Of a DNA stretch of 64,000 nt, positions 1-6,939 are shown one piece after another. The DNA is from Phytophthora sp. 'mugwort' (Eukaryota; Oomycota; Peronosporomycetes; Peronosporales; Peronosporaceae). Where the stretch lies: positions 1 through 64,000 of the forward strand of contig JAUCEF010000009.1 in NCBI GenBank assembly GCA_033558025.1, read 5' to 3'. The position numbers and the translations under genes are program-made. The notes beneath the pieces are model-generated. The model saw only the letters and a program-made list of their open reading frames with translations, made no database searches and was not told the origin of the DNA. The stretch's first letter is position 1. The number at the start of each line of letters is the position of its first letter.

Positions 1-429
1 CCTAAACCCTAAACCCTAAACCCTAAACCCTAAACCCTAAACCCTAAACCCTAAACCCTAAACCCTAAACCCTAAACCCTAAACCCTAAACCCTAAACCC
101 TAAACCCTAAACCCTAAACCCTAAACCCTAAACCCTAAACCCTAAACCCTAAACCCTAAACCCTAAACCCTAAACCCTAAACCCTAAACCCTAAACCCTA
201 AACCCTAAACCCTAAACCCTAAACCCTAAACCCTAAACCCTAAACCCTAAACCCTAAACCCTAAACCCTAAACCCTAAACCCTAAACCCTAAACCCTAAA
301 CCCTAAACCCTAAACCCTAAACCCTAAACCCTAAACCCTAAACCCTAAACCCTAAACCCTAAACCCTAAACCCTAAACCCTAAACCCTAAACCCTAAACC
401 CTAAACCCTAAACCCTAAACCCTAAACCC
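1..429. repeat. Terminal telomere, (CCCTAAA)n
   Basis: About 61 uninterrupted CCCTAAA heptamers run from the left edge; I see no variant repeat. The C-rich strand reads 5' to 3' into the chromosome, so the G-rich TTTAGGG strand has its 3' end at the left, as at a true left chromosome end. The array stops at CCC 427-429, next to the first M module. TTTAGGG repeats are found in plants, green algae, oomycetes and other protists. Confidence 0.97.
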
Positions 430-938
430 TTTGACACGGTGGCGCGTCACAACCAGCATCCGTGATGTTGAAGATTCCAGCGGGAAAATTCTACACGGTT
501 GAAGATTCGTACTGCGAAAATTCCCAGCTGGATTCTCTGGGTACACAATTGGATTCTCTGGGTACAGAACTGGATTTTCGGGGTACATTCACCCAACAAA
601 TCTAGTTTTAACCCACACCCACTTCTCGAAGATTCAAGTGCACCCACGCACGCAAGTTGAAGATTCGAGAAACCAAGATGCATGAATCTTCCATGTGTAG
701 TGAGTAGCTAGCAGTAGCAGAACAGCTTCAGCTGGACACTCACTTCTCAATTTGCCGTCCACTGAAGAAGCCCAAGCGAAAGGACCACCGGAGAGGCCGA
801 CCTCCCGACCCTTTGGACAACCAAATACAACTGTTTTTGTCGCGTCAAGCCTCAGTCTCAAGACACAAACCGCTCGCCACCGCTTCGCGCTGCCTCGCGT
901 TTGCACTCACTCCGGCTTCGCCTTCGTTCGTGTCACAA
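430..938 (+). repeat. M module (pseudo-LTR-like, 509 bp), copy 1, 5' of element A
   Basis: The module runs from TTTGACACGG to CGTGTCACAA and occurs six times in the window. Its ends hold a short inverted match (GACACG and CGTGTC), and GTCACAACC occurs directly near both ends (446-454 and 932-940). Inside are three 21-bp tandem repeats and five GAAGATTC motifs. Reading frames on both strands are short and look non-coding. Known Penelope elements carry similar repeated terminal regions called pseudo-LTRs. Its likely roles are promoter or 5' leader on the left and 3' UTR on the right; this is inferred from position. Confidence 0.8.
528..590 (+). repeat. Three 21-bp tandem repeats in the M module
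   Basis: Three copies of a 21-bp unit (528-548, 549-569, 570-590) built on TGGATTCTCTGGGTACA; the third is diverged. Equivalent sites lie at 3952-4014, 4924-4986, 5471-5533, 8895-8957 and 10435-10497. GAAGATTC also recurs at 470-477, 501-508, 628-635 and 659-666, and inverted as GAATCTTC at 684-691. Protein binding or RNA structure is possible but not shown. Confidence 0.7.
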
Positions 939-954
939 CCCTAAACCCTAAACC
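939..954. repeat. Telomeric heptamers between M and ORF1
   Basis: CCCTAAACCCTAAACC follows M directly and is itself followed by a 23-base leader before the ORF1 ATG at 978. The same two-heptamer spacer occurs at 5882-5897 and 10849-10864. Its constant length suggests it is a fixed part of the element, not fresh telomerase product. Confidence 0.85.
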
Positions 955-977
955 AACCAACACGAAGACAATTAAGG

Positions 978-1916
978 ATGGACTCGCAAGCATCGCTCGC
1001 TAGAAGCCCGCCGCAATTCACCAAGGACCTCGTGTCGACCGCTATCGCCGACTACAAGGCCCTCTTGAAGCAAATCGCATCCAAGAAACGTGCCATCGAC
1101 AAGCTCGAGCACGTCACGCCCAAGTCGATTCAACACAACATCGACCTCAAGATCCCTCCGATCGTTCAAGACTCTCGTCCGACGGAGGCAACGGAGCTAC
1201 AGCGACGCTTCAACACCGCCATTGAGACATCGCAAGCCTCAATGCGCCAAGTGATTATTGAAACTGCCAAGACCGAGCTAGAGCTGCTGCTCGAGACTCG
1301 TAGCAGGTTCAAAATCACTTATGGGAGCAAGATCCACGATTACTTCGAGGAAGTTTTCGTGCAAGCGTGCCAATTAGTTGGTGCAGATGCCTCTCTGGCA
1401 TTCGCGCCGGTGATACCGGACGAATCCCCGGCATTACTGCATGCAACAATCGGCGACTTGAACCTCTCAGTCGGATTCCTGAACAACACGCTTGACAGGA
1501 TCGACTACGAGGACTTGTTGGCAACTACTCTTCGAGAGCAGCGCCAAGCTGAACGTCAAGCCCAACGAGCTTCGGCAGACGCTATGGAACTCGAGACTTC
1601 AAATGAAGTTCTCGTTGCTGCTCTTGTGAAACAAGAGGTTGCAAAGAAGACAAGCTCGCTCAACAAGGAGATTAACCAACTTCGTGCGGCGTTAAACGCC
1701 AGCGCCAACCGATCTGGAGTGCGGGATGGCGCGAAGCCGAAAAAAACGCTCCAAGCGACCAAGCAAACGTCGCAACAACCAGGTCGAGGCGGTGGAGAAA
1801 GAGCCCGAGGACAACGACCCGGAAGAAACTCCAACAACTCCACCAAAAACAGCAGCGGAAAACAGCAAGGCAAGCCAAACGCGAAGCCAAGATCCCAGCG
1901 GAAGTCCGGCAATTAA
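978..1916 (+). CDS. Retroelement ORF1 protein (coiled coil, basic tail), copy A
   Basis: This ORF encodes 312 residues and begins at an ATG in the context GGATGG, 23 bases after the telomeric heptamers. I do not recognise a named domain. Residues 15-60 are lysine-rich and probably helical. Residues 90-130 and 180-245 are rich in E, Q, R, K, A and L, and the second stretch looks like a coiled coil. Residues 250-312 form a basic, low-complexity tail rich in R, K, G, Q, N and S, suited to binding nucleic acid. A role as RNA-binding partner of the reverse transcriptase is inferred from position and composition, as for ORF1 proteins of other retroelements. The 3' end overlaps the open frame of ORF2, which is in the -1 frame. 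TCG is a common serine codon here (residues 3, 6, 20, 50, 85, 199 and 227). The copy at 5921-6859 has the same translation. Confidence 0.8.
   Translation: MDSQASLARSPPQFTKDLVSTAIADYKALLKQIASKKRAIDKLEHVTPKSIQHNIDLKIPPIVQDSRPTEATELQRRFNTAIETSQASMRQVIIETAKTELELLLETRSRFKITYGSKIHDYFEEVFVQACQLVGADASLAFAPVIPDESPALLHATIGDLNLSVGFLNNTLDRIDYEDLLATTLREQRQAERQAQRASADAMELETSNEVLVAALVKQEVAKKTSSLNKEINQLRAALNASANRSGVRDGAKPKKTLQATKQTSQQPGRGGGERARGQRPGRNSNNSTKNSSGKQQGKPNAKPRSQRKSGN
1739..1746 (+). promoter_or_regulatory. Candidate -1 ribosomal frameshift site (G AAA AAA A)
   Basis: Seven A residues (1740-1746) read as CCG AAA AAA ACG in ORF1. They lie within the stretch where the ORF2 frame is already open (from 1676) but has no ATG until 2036. 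A -1 slip here would join ORF1 to ORF2. The preceding G makes this a weaker match than A AAA AAA. A second candidate is C AAA AAC near 1843-1849. The same site in copy C is 6682-6689. No mRNA structure was tested. Confidence 0.35.
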
Positions 1917-1996
1917 GGAACGAATTCCAATTCCATCCCGACCGCCCGACATTCAAGAACGCTCTTGCTATCTTCGCGCTCCGGAACGTTCAAGAA

Positions 1997-3835
1997 GTGG
2001 ACAACGAAATCTCGAATCTCGCCTTCCACGACCTGATGTCTCCACCTGCTGATTTACCTGCCACCCTCAAGCGACTGCTAGGACTGAACCTCAATTTCTG
2101 TCCCACACCGCGCCGACTCTCGACTACCGATCTCCTTGAACGGCTACCAGACTTTGTTCGATCGCTTCGACTCCGGTACCTATTCCGGAAGAACGACAAC
2201 AAAGCGTTCACGAAGAGCTCAATCTACGTGAAGAACGAAGCGTTTCAGCCACCACCATGTCCCCCTGCGATTGAAGCAACACTTCAGACCATCGAACAAC
2301 GTCTTCAAGTTACAACATTGGTCTCGAAGCGACACTTCAACATGACCAAGACCCAACGGGACTTGCTCAAGACCCTGATGTTCCGGCACGATCTCAAGGT
2401 TCTGCTGACCGACAAAAACCTCGGCCCAGCAGTCATGACATCAACCCAATACGTCGACTTCTGCCTTGATCATCTCCAAGACACTACGACGTACCGGAAC
2501 ATCCAAGCGCCCCCAGATGCCATCCTGAGACTGCTGAAGAGTACCGTCAGGAAGTACTACGAACGCATGTTTCAGCGATACGGCTACGATGTGGACTGGA
2601 AGGATACGGCGATCATCACCCACAGGATTGACGCAAGATCGCTGAATGTGTTCTACGCACTAGCGAAGATACACAAGCCTCAGTTAGCACCGAGACCAAT
2701 CGTCTCAAACGCTAATGGAGTGCTCCTCGGACTCTCCAAGTGGCTCGACTACCAACTCCAGCCACTGCTGAAAGCCTCTGCGTCATATCTCAAGAACTCG
2801 GATCAGCTCCTGACCGATCTCGCCGCCCTCCAAGTCACGCCGCAAGATCAGATCCTCACGTTCGATGTCGTTTCGCTATACACGAGTATACCGATCGACT
2901 ACGCACTCGATACGTTTGCAAGGATCCTCAACGATCATCGATGGAAGACTGCCATCCTGGAAGGACTACACCTCATTCTGAGGTTCAACTACTTCCAGTT
3001 CGGCGACACGATGTGGCACCAAATCACAGGTACCGCAATGGGTACTCCGGTTGCACCAGCTTTTGCCTCACTGTACCTTGCGCATTTTGAGAGCCAGCTG
3101 ACACCAGAGTTCCAAGAATCCCTCGTGTACTTCCGTCGATACATCGATGATGGATTGATCATCTGGCGCCCAAGAACGGAAGATCCTTTTGCACTCCAAA
3201 GGTTCTTCGCCAAGTTCACGCGTCTGTCAAGACTCAAGTTCACACACGAACAGAGTCTGACCGAAGCGCCGTTTCTCGATCTCTGGATCATCAAGACCGA
3301 AAACAGACTTCGAACCAAGACGCACCAAAAAGCGCTAAATCTGTACCTCTACCTTCCAGCTGCCAGCGCACATCCGCCTGGCGTGCTCAAAGGGTTGATC
3401 TACGGACTCGTGAAGAAGTACGCAATGCAGAACCCAGACGCGAACGACTTCAAGTCGGTCGTTAATCTGCTTCTGCAACGACTGCAAAGTCGTGGCTATC
3501 GAGCCACCAAACTGCTACCAATCTTCCGAGCTGCGCTGGAGGAAACAAGAGCACCAAGGCCGCGGACATCCAAGGTCTTCTTTAAAGTTCCCTACGATCC
3601 GAATGGACCGTCCGGCGCGGAACTGAAGAGACTCCTTGACGTCCAAGCACTCGAAACCGAAACAAAGAAATTCGGGATCGACCAAGTCAGCCTGTGCTAT
3701 CTGAAGCCTCGGACTCTCAAGCGCAAGCTGTGCCCAACAAGACTACCACCGACATTCTCCCCGTCTCCTGCAGACCGCCTCGCACTTCGATCAAGAAAGC
3801 GAAAGCGATCGGTCTGTACAGAGGACGGGGAGTAA
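1997..3835 (+). CDS. Penelope-like reverse transcriptase (ORF2), copy A
   Basis: This is the reverse transcriptase of the element. Numbered from the GTG at 1997 (612 residues), the motifs are DKNLGPAV at 139-146, FYALAKIHK at 219-227, RPIVSNANG at 233-241, FDVVSLYTSIP at 289-299 (catalytic D290), GTAMGTPVAPAF at 345-356, YIDD at 382-385 (catalytic D384 and D385), FLDLWI at 426-431 and a thumb-like LYLPAASAHPPG at 451-462. The DKNLG block and the SLYTSIP form of motif A are Penelope-type. The C-terminal 140 residues are basic and show no GIY-YIG nuclease, so this looks endonuclease-deficient. The start is uncertain: the frame is open from 1676 without an ATG, and the first in-frame ATG is at 2036. 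Residues encoded at about 1910-1996 look protein-like, so synthesis by -1 frameshifting from ORF1 is plausible. The TAA stop is the first TAA of the telomeric heptamers. Confidence 0.92.
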   Translation: MDNEISNLAFHDLMSPPADLPATLKRLLGLNLNFCPTPRRLSTTDLLERLPDFVRSLRLRYLFRKNDNKAFTKSSIYVKNEAFQPPPCPPAIEATLQTIEQRLQVTTLVSKRHFNMTKTQRDLLKTLMFRHDLKVLLTDKNLGPAVMTSTQYVDFCLDHLQDTTTYRNIQAPPDAILRLLKSTVRKYYERMFQRYGYDVDWKDTAIITHRIDARSLNVFYALAKIHKPQLAPRPIVSNANGVLLGLSKWLDYQLQPLLKASASYLKNSDQLLTDLAALQVTPQDQILTFDVVSLYTSIPIDYALDTFARILNDHRWKTAILEGLHLILRFNYFQFGDTMWHQITGTAMGTPVAPAFASLYLAHFESQLTPEFQESLVYFRRYIDDGLIIWRPRTEDPFALQRFFAKFTRLSRLKFTHEQSLTEAPFLDLWIIKTENRLRTKTHQKALNLYLYLPAASAHPPGVLKGLIYGLVKKYAMQNPDANDFKSVVNLLLQRLQSRGYRATKLLPIFRAALEETRAPRPRTSKVFFKVPYDPNGPSGAELKRLLDVQALETETKKFGIDQVSLCYLKPRTLKRKLCPTRLPPTFSPSPADRLALRSRKRKRSVCTEDGE

Positions 3836-3853
3836 ACCCTAAACCCTAAACCC
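3833..3853. repeat. Telomeric heptamers between ORF2 and M
   Basis: Three TAAACCC heptamers begin with the ORF2 stop codon and end at the TTTGACACGG start of the next M. The same three-heptamer spacer is at 4805-4825 and 8776-8796; the older copy at 10322-10335 has two. Confidence 0.85.
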
Positions 3854-4362
3854 TTTGACACGGTGGCGCGTCACAACCAGCATCCGTGATGTTGAAGATT
3901 CCAGCGGGAAAATTCTACACGGTTGAAGATTCGTACTGCGAAAATTCCCAGCTGGATTCTCTGGGTACACAATTGGATTCTCTGGGTACAGAACTGGATT
4001 TTCGGGGTACATTCACCCAACAAATCTAGTTTTAACCCACACCCACTTCTCGAAGATTCAAGTGCACCCACGCACGCAAGTTGAAGATTCGAGAAACCAA
4101 GATGCATGAATCTTCCATGTGTAGTGAGTAGCTAGCAGTAGCAGAACAGCTTCAGCTGGACACTCACTTCTCAATTTGCCGTCCACTGAAGAAGCCCAAG
4201 CGAAAGGACCACCGGAGAGGCCGACCTCCCGACCCTTTGGACAACCAAATACAACTGTTTTTGTCGCGTCAAGCCTCAGTCTCAAGACACAAACCGCTCG
4301 CCACCGCTTCGCGCTGCCTCGCGTTTGCACTCACTCCGGCTTCGCCTTCGTTCGTGTCACAA
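3854..4362 (+). repeat. M module, copy 2, 3' of element A
   Basis: It has the same 509-bp length and the same internal repeats as copy 1, shifted by 3424 bases. It is followed by only 12 telomeric bases and then the truncated element B. As the right-hand terminal module it would form the 3' end of the RNA, ending in telomere-like sequence. Confidence 0.8.
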
Positions 4363-4374
4363 CCCTAAACCCTA
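4363..4374. repeat. Telomeric junction between elements A and B
   Basis: CCCTAAA plus CCCTA sits between the M of element A and the broken 5' end of element B. The final CTA is shared with the source ORF2 sequence, so the joint has a 3-base overlap. Confidence 0.85.
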
Positions 4375-4807
4375 CGGACTCGTGAAGAAGTACGCAATGC
4401 AGAACCCAGACGCGAACGACTTCAAGTCGGTCGTTAATCTGCTTCTGCAACGACTGCAAAGTCGTGGCTATCGAGCCACCAAACTGCTACCAATCTTCCG
4501 AGCTGCGCTGGAGGAAACAAGAGCACCAAGGCCGCGGACATCCAAGGTCTTCTTTAAAGTTCCCTACGATCCGAATGGACCGTCCGGCGCGGAACTGAAG
4601 AGACTCCTTGACGTCCAAGCACTCGAAACCGAAACAAAGAAATTCGGGATCGACCAAGTCAGCCTGTGCTATCTGAAGCCTCGGACTCTCAAGCGCAAGC
4701 TGTGCCCAACAAGACTACCACCGACATTCTCCCCGTCTCCTGCAGACCGCCTCGCACTTCGATCAAGAAAGCGAAAGCGATCGGTCTGTACAGAGGACGG
4801 GGAGTAA
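4372..4807 (+). pseudogene. ORF2 3' fragment, copy B
   Basis: This matches ORF2 of copy A from residue Y469 (source position 3401) to the stop, at a constant offset of 972 bases, and stays in frame over the whole fragment. It lacks all catalytic motifs, so it cannot encode an active reverse transcriptase. A frame continues upstream into the M module without an ATG; this is accidental. Confidence 0.9.
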
Positions 4808-4825
4808 ACCCTAAACCCTAAACCC

Positions 4826-5334
4826 TTTGACACGGTGGCGCGTCACAACCAGCATCCGTGATGTTGAAGATTCCAGCGGGAAAATTCTACACGGTTGAAG
4901 ATTCGTACTGCGAAAATTCCCAGCTGGATTCTCTGGGTACACAATTGGATTCTCTGGGTACAGAACTGGATTTTCGGGGTACATTCACCCAACAAATCTA
5001 GTTTTAACCCACACCCACTTCTCGAAGATTCAAGTGCACCCACGCACGCAAGTTGAAGATTCGAGAAACCAAGATGCATGAATCTTCCATGTGTAGTGAG
5101 TAGCTAGCAGTAGCAGAACAGCTTCAGCTGGACACTCACTTCTCAATTTGCCGTCCACTGAAGAAGCCCAAGCGAAAGGACCACCGGAGAGGCCGACCTC
5201 CCGACCCTTTGGACAACCAAATACAACTGTTTTTGTCGCGTCAAGCCTCAGTCTCAAGACACAAACCGCTCGCCACCGCTTCGCGCTGCCTCGCGTTTGC
5301 ACTCACTCCGGCTTCGCCTTCGTTCGTGTCACAA
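4826..5334 (+). repeat. M module, copy 3, 3' of element B
   Basis: It is 509 bp, like copies 1 and 2, and follows the three TAAACCC heptamers after the ORF2 fragment. It forms the 3' end of truncated element B. Confidence 0.8.
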
Positions 5335-5372
5335 CCCTAAACCCTAAACCCTAAACCCTAAACCCTAAACCC
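5335..5372. repeat. Telomeric spacer between elements B and C
   Basis: Five CCCTAAA heptamers plus CCC (38 bases) separate two M modules in the same orientation. The length differs from the spacers at 4363-4374 and 9306-9581, as expected for telomerase-made repeats present when element B attached. Confidence 0.9.
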
Positions 5373-5881
5373 TTTGACACGGTGGCGCGTCACAACCAGC
5401 ATCCGTGATGTTGAAGATTCCAGCGGGAAAATTCTACACGGTTGAAGATTCGTACTGCGAAAATTCCCAGCTGGATTCTCTGGGTACACAATTGGATTCT
5501 CTGGGTACAGAACTGGATTTTCGGGGTACATTCACCCAACAAATCTAGTTTTAACCCACACCCACTTCTCGAAGATTCAAGTGCACCCACGCACGCAAGT
5601 TGAAGATTCGAGAAACCAAGATGCATGAATCTTCCATGTGTAGTGAGTAGCTAGCAGTAGCAGAACAGCTTCAGCTGGACACTCACTTCTCAATTTGCCG
5701 TCCACTGAAGAAGCCCAAGCGAAAGGACCACCGGAGAGGCCGACCTCCCGACCCTTTGGACAACCAAATACAACTGTTTTTGTCGCGTCAAGCCTCAGTC
5801 TCAAGACACAAACCGCTCGCCACCGCTTCGCGCTGCCTCGCGTTTGCACTCACTCCGGCTTCGCCTTCGTTCGTGTCACAA
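5373..5881 (+). repeat. M module, copy 4, 5' of element C
   Basis: It is 509 bp and followed by CCCTAAACCCTAAACC (5882-5897) and the ORF1 leader, as in element A. Confidence 0.8.
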
Positions 5882-5920
5882 CCCTAAACCCTAAACCAAC
5901 CAACACGAAGACAATTAAGG

Positions 5921-6859
5921 ATGGACTCGCAAGCATCGCTCGCTAGAAGCCCGCCGCAATTCACCAAGGACCTCGTGTCGACCGCTATCGCCGACTACAA
6001 GGCCCTCTTGAAGCAAATCGCATCCAAGAAACGTGCCATCGACAAGCTCGAGCACGTCACGCCCAAGTCGATTCAACACAACATCGACCTCAAGATCCCT
6101 CCGATCGTTCAAGACTCTCGTCCGACGGAGGCAACGGAGCTACAGCGACGCTTCAACACCGCCATTGAGACATCGCAAGCCTCAATGCGCCAAGTGATTA
6201 TTGAAACTGCCAAGACCGAGCTAGAGCTGCTGCTCGAGACTCGTAGCAGGTTCAAAATCACTTATGGGAGCAAGATCCACGATTACTTCGAGGAAGTTTT
6301 CGTGCAAGCGTGCCAATTAGTTGGTGCAGATGCCTCTCTGGCATTCGCGCCGGTGATACCGGACGAATCCCCGGCATTACTGCATGCAACAATCGGCGAC
6401 TTGAACCTCTCAGTCGGATTCCTGAACAACACGCTTGACAGGATCGACTACGAGGACTTGTTGGCAACTACTCTTCGAGAGCAGCGCCAAGCTGAACGTC
6501 AAGCCCAACGAGCTTCGGCAGACGCTATGGAACTCGAGACTTCAAATGAAGTTCTCGTTGCTGCTCTTGTGAAACAAGAGGTTGCAAAGAAGACAAGCTC
6601 GCTCAACAAGGAGATTAACCAACTTCGTGCGGCGTTAAACGCCAGCGCCAACCGATCTGGAGTGCGGGATGGCGCGAAGCCGAAAAAAACGCTCCAAGCG
6701 ACCAAGCAAACGTCGCAACAACCAGGTCGAGGCGGTGGAGAAAGAGCCCGAGGACAACGACCCGGAAGAAACTCCAACAACTCCACCAAAAACAGCAGCG
6801 GAAAACAGCAAGGCAAGCCAAACGCGAAGCCAAGATCCCAGCGGAAGTCCGGCAATTAA
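5921..6859 (+). CDS. Retroelement ORF1 protein, copy C
   Basis: It encodes the same 312 residues as the copy at 978-1916: lysine-rich N-terminal part, probable coiled coil at 180-245 and basic tail at 250-312. The frame is intact and the ATG context is the same. The candidate slip site lies at 6682-6689. No named domain is recognised; nucleic-acid binding is inferred. Confidence 0.8.
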   Translation: MDSQASLARSPPQFTKDLVSTAIADYKALLKQIASKKRAIDKLEHVTPKSIQHNIDLKIPPIVQDSRPTEATELQRRFNTAIETSQASMRQVIIETAKTELELLLETRSRFKITYGSKIHDYFEEVFVQACQLVGADASLAFAPVIPDESPALLHATIGDLNLSVGFLNNTLDRIDYEDLLATTLREQRQAERQAQRASADAMELETSNEVLVAALVKQEVAKKTSSLNKEINQLRAALNASANRSGVRDGAKPKKTLQATKQTSQQPGRGGGERARGQRPGRNSNNSTKNSSGKQQGKPNAKPRSQRKSGN

Positions 6860-6939
6860 GGAACGAATTCCAATTCCATCCCGACCGCCCGACATTCAAG
6901 AACGCTCTTGCTATCTTCGCGCTCCGGAACGTTCAAGAA

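Larger units (their letters stand above)
430..4362 (+). mobile_element. Full-length telomere-attached Penelope-like retroelement, copy A
   Basis: The order is M module, two CCCTAAA heptamers, ORF1, ORF2, three TAAACCC heptamers, M module: 3933 bp. The reverse transcriptase is of Penelope type and no endonuclease is visible, which is the arrangement known for endonuclease-deficient telomeric Penelope-like elements such as Athena and Coprina. This is the outermost copy, so by position the youngest insertion; terminal telomere repeats directly abut its left end. No target-site duplication is seen, nor expected for end attachment. The outer boundaries are an inference: M could instead belong only to the 5' side, but spacers vary in length only after the right-hand M, which favours M at both ends. 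Confidence 0.85.
4372..5334 (+). mobile_element. 5'-truncated Penelope-like element, copy B
   Basis: It holds only the last 144 codons of ORF2, three telomeric heptamers and one M module. Loss of the 5' side with an intact 3' side is the usual result of incomplete reverse transcription. Telomeric heptamers sit directly on the truncation point. Confidence 0.85.

Noticed and set aside
455..500. Possible hammerhead ribozyme, a motif known in Penelope pseudo-LTRs
   Set aside because: Only copy D has CTGATG near a hairpin; the other copies read CGTGATG, and no CTGATGA...GAAA core with proper stems is seen on either strand. A covariance-model search would settle it.
447..906. Minus-strand frames of 78 and 90 codons repeated in every M module
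   Set aside because: They recur only because M is repeated. Their composition is low in complexity and unlike a known protein, and they overlap the 21-bp repeats.
1726..2052. 108-codon plus-strand frame overlapping the end of ORF1
   Set aside because: It is in a third frame over a basic low-complexity region and stops soon after ORF1; most likely a shadow of ORF1 and ORF2.
1997..3835. Telomerase reverse transcriptase
   Set aside because: Motifs DKNLGPAV and SLYTSIP, the spacing to YIDD, and linkage to ORF1 and repeated modules fit a Penelope-like element rather than TERT; no TERT-specific N-terminal region is seen.
4325..4807. 160-codon frame joining M to the ORF2 fragment
   Set aside because: It lacks an ATG at its start and crosses a truncation junction with telomeric bases, so it is a chimeric accident.
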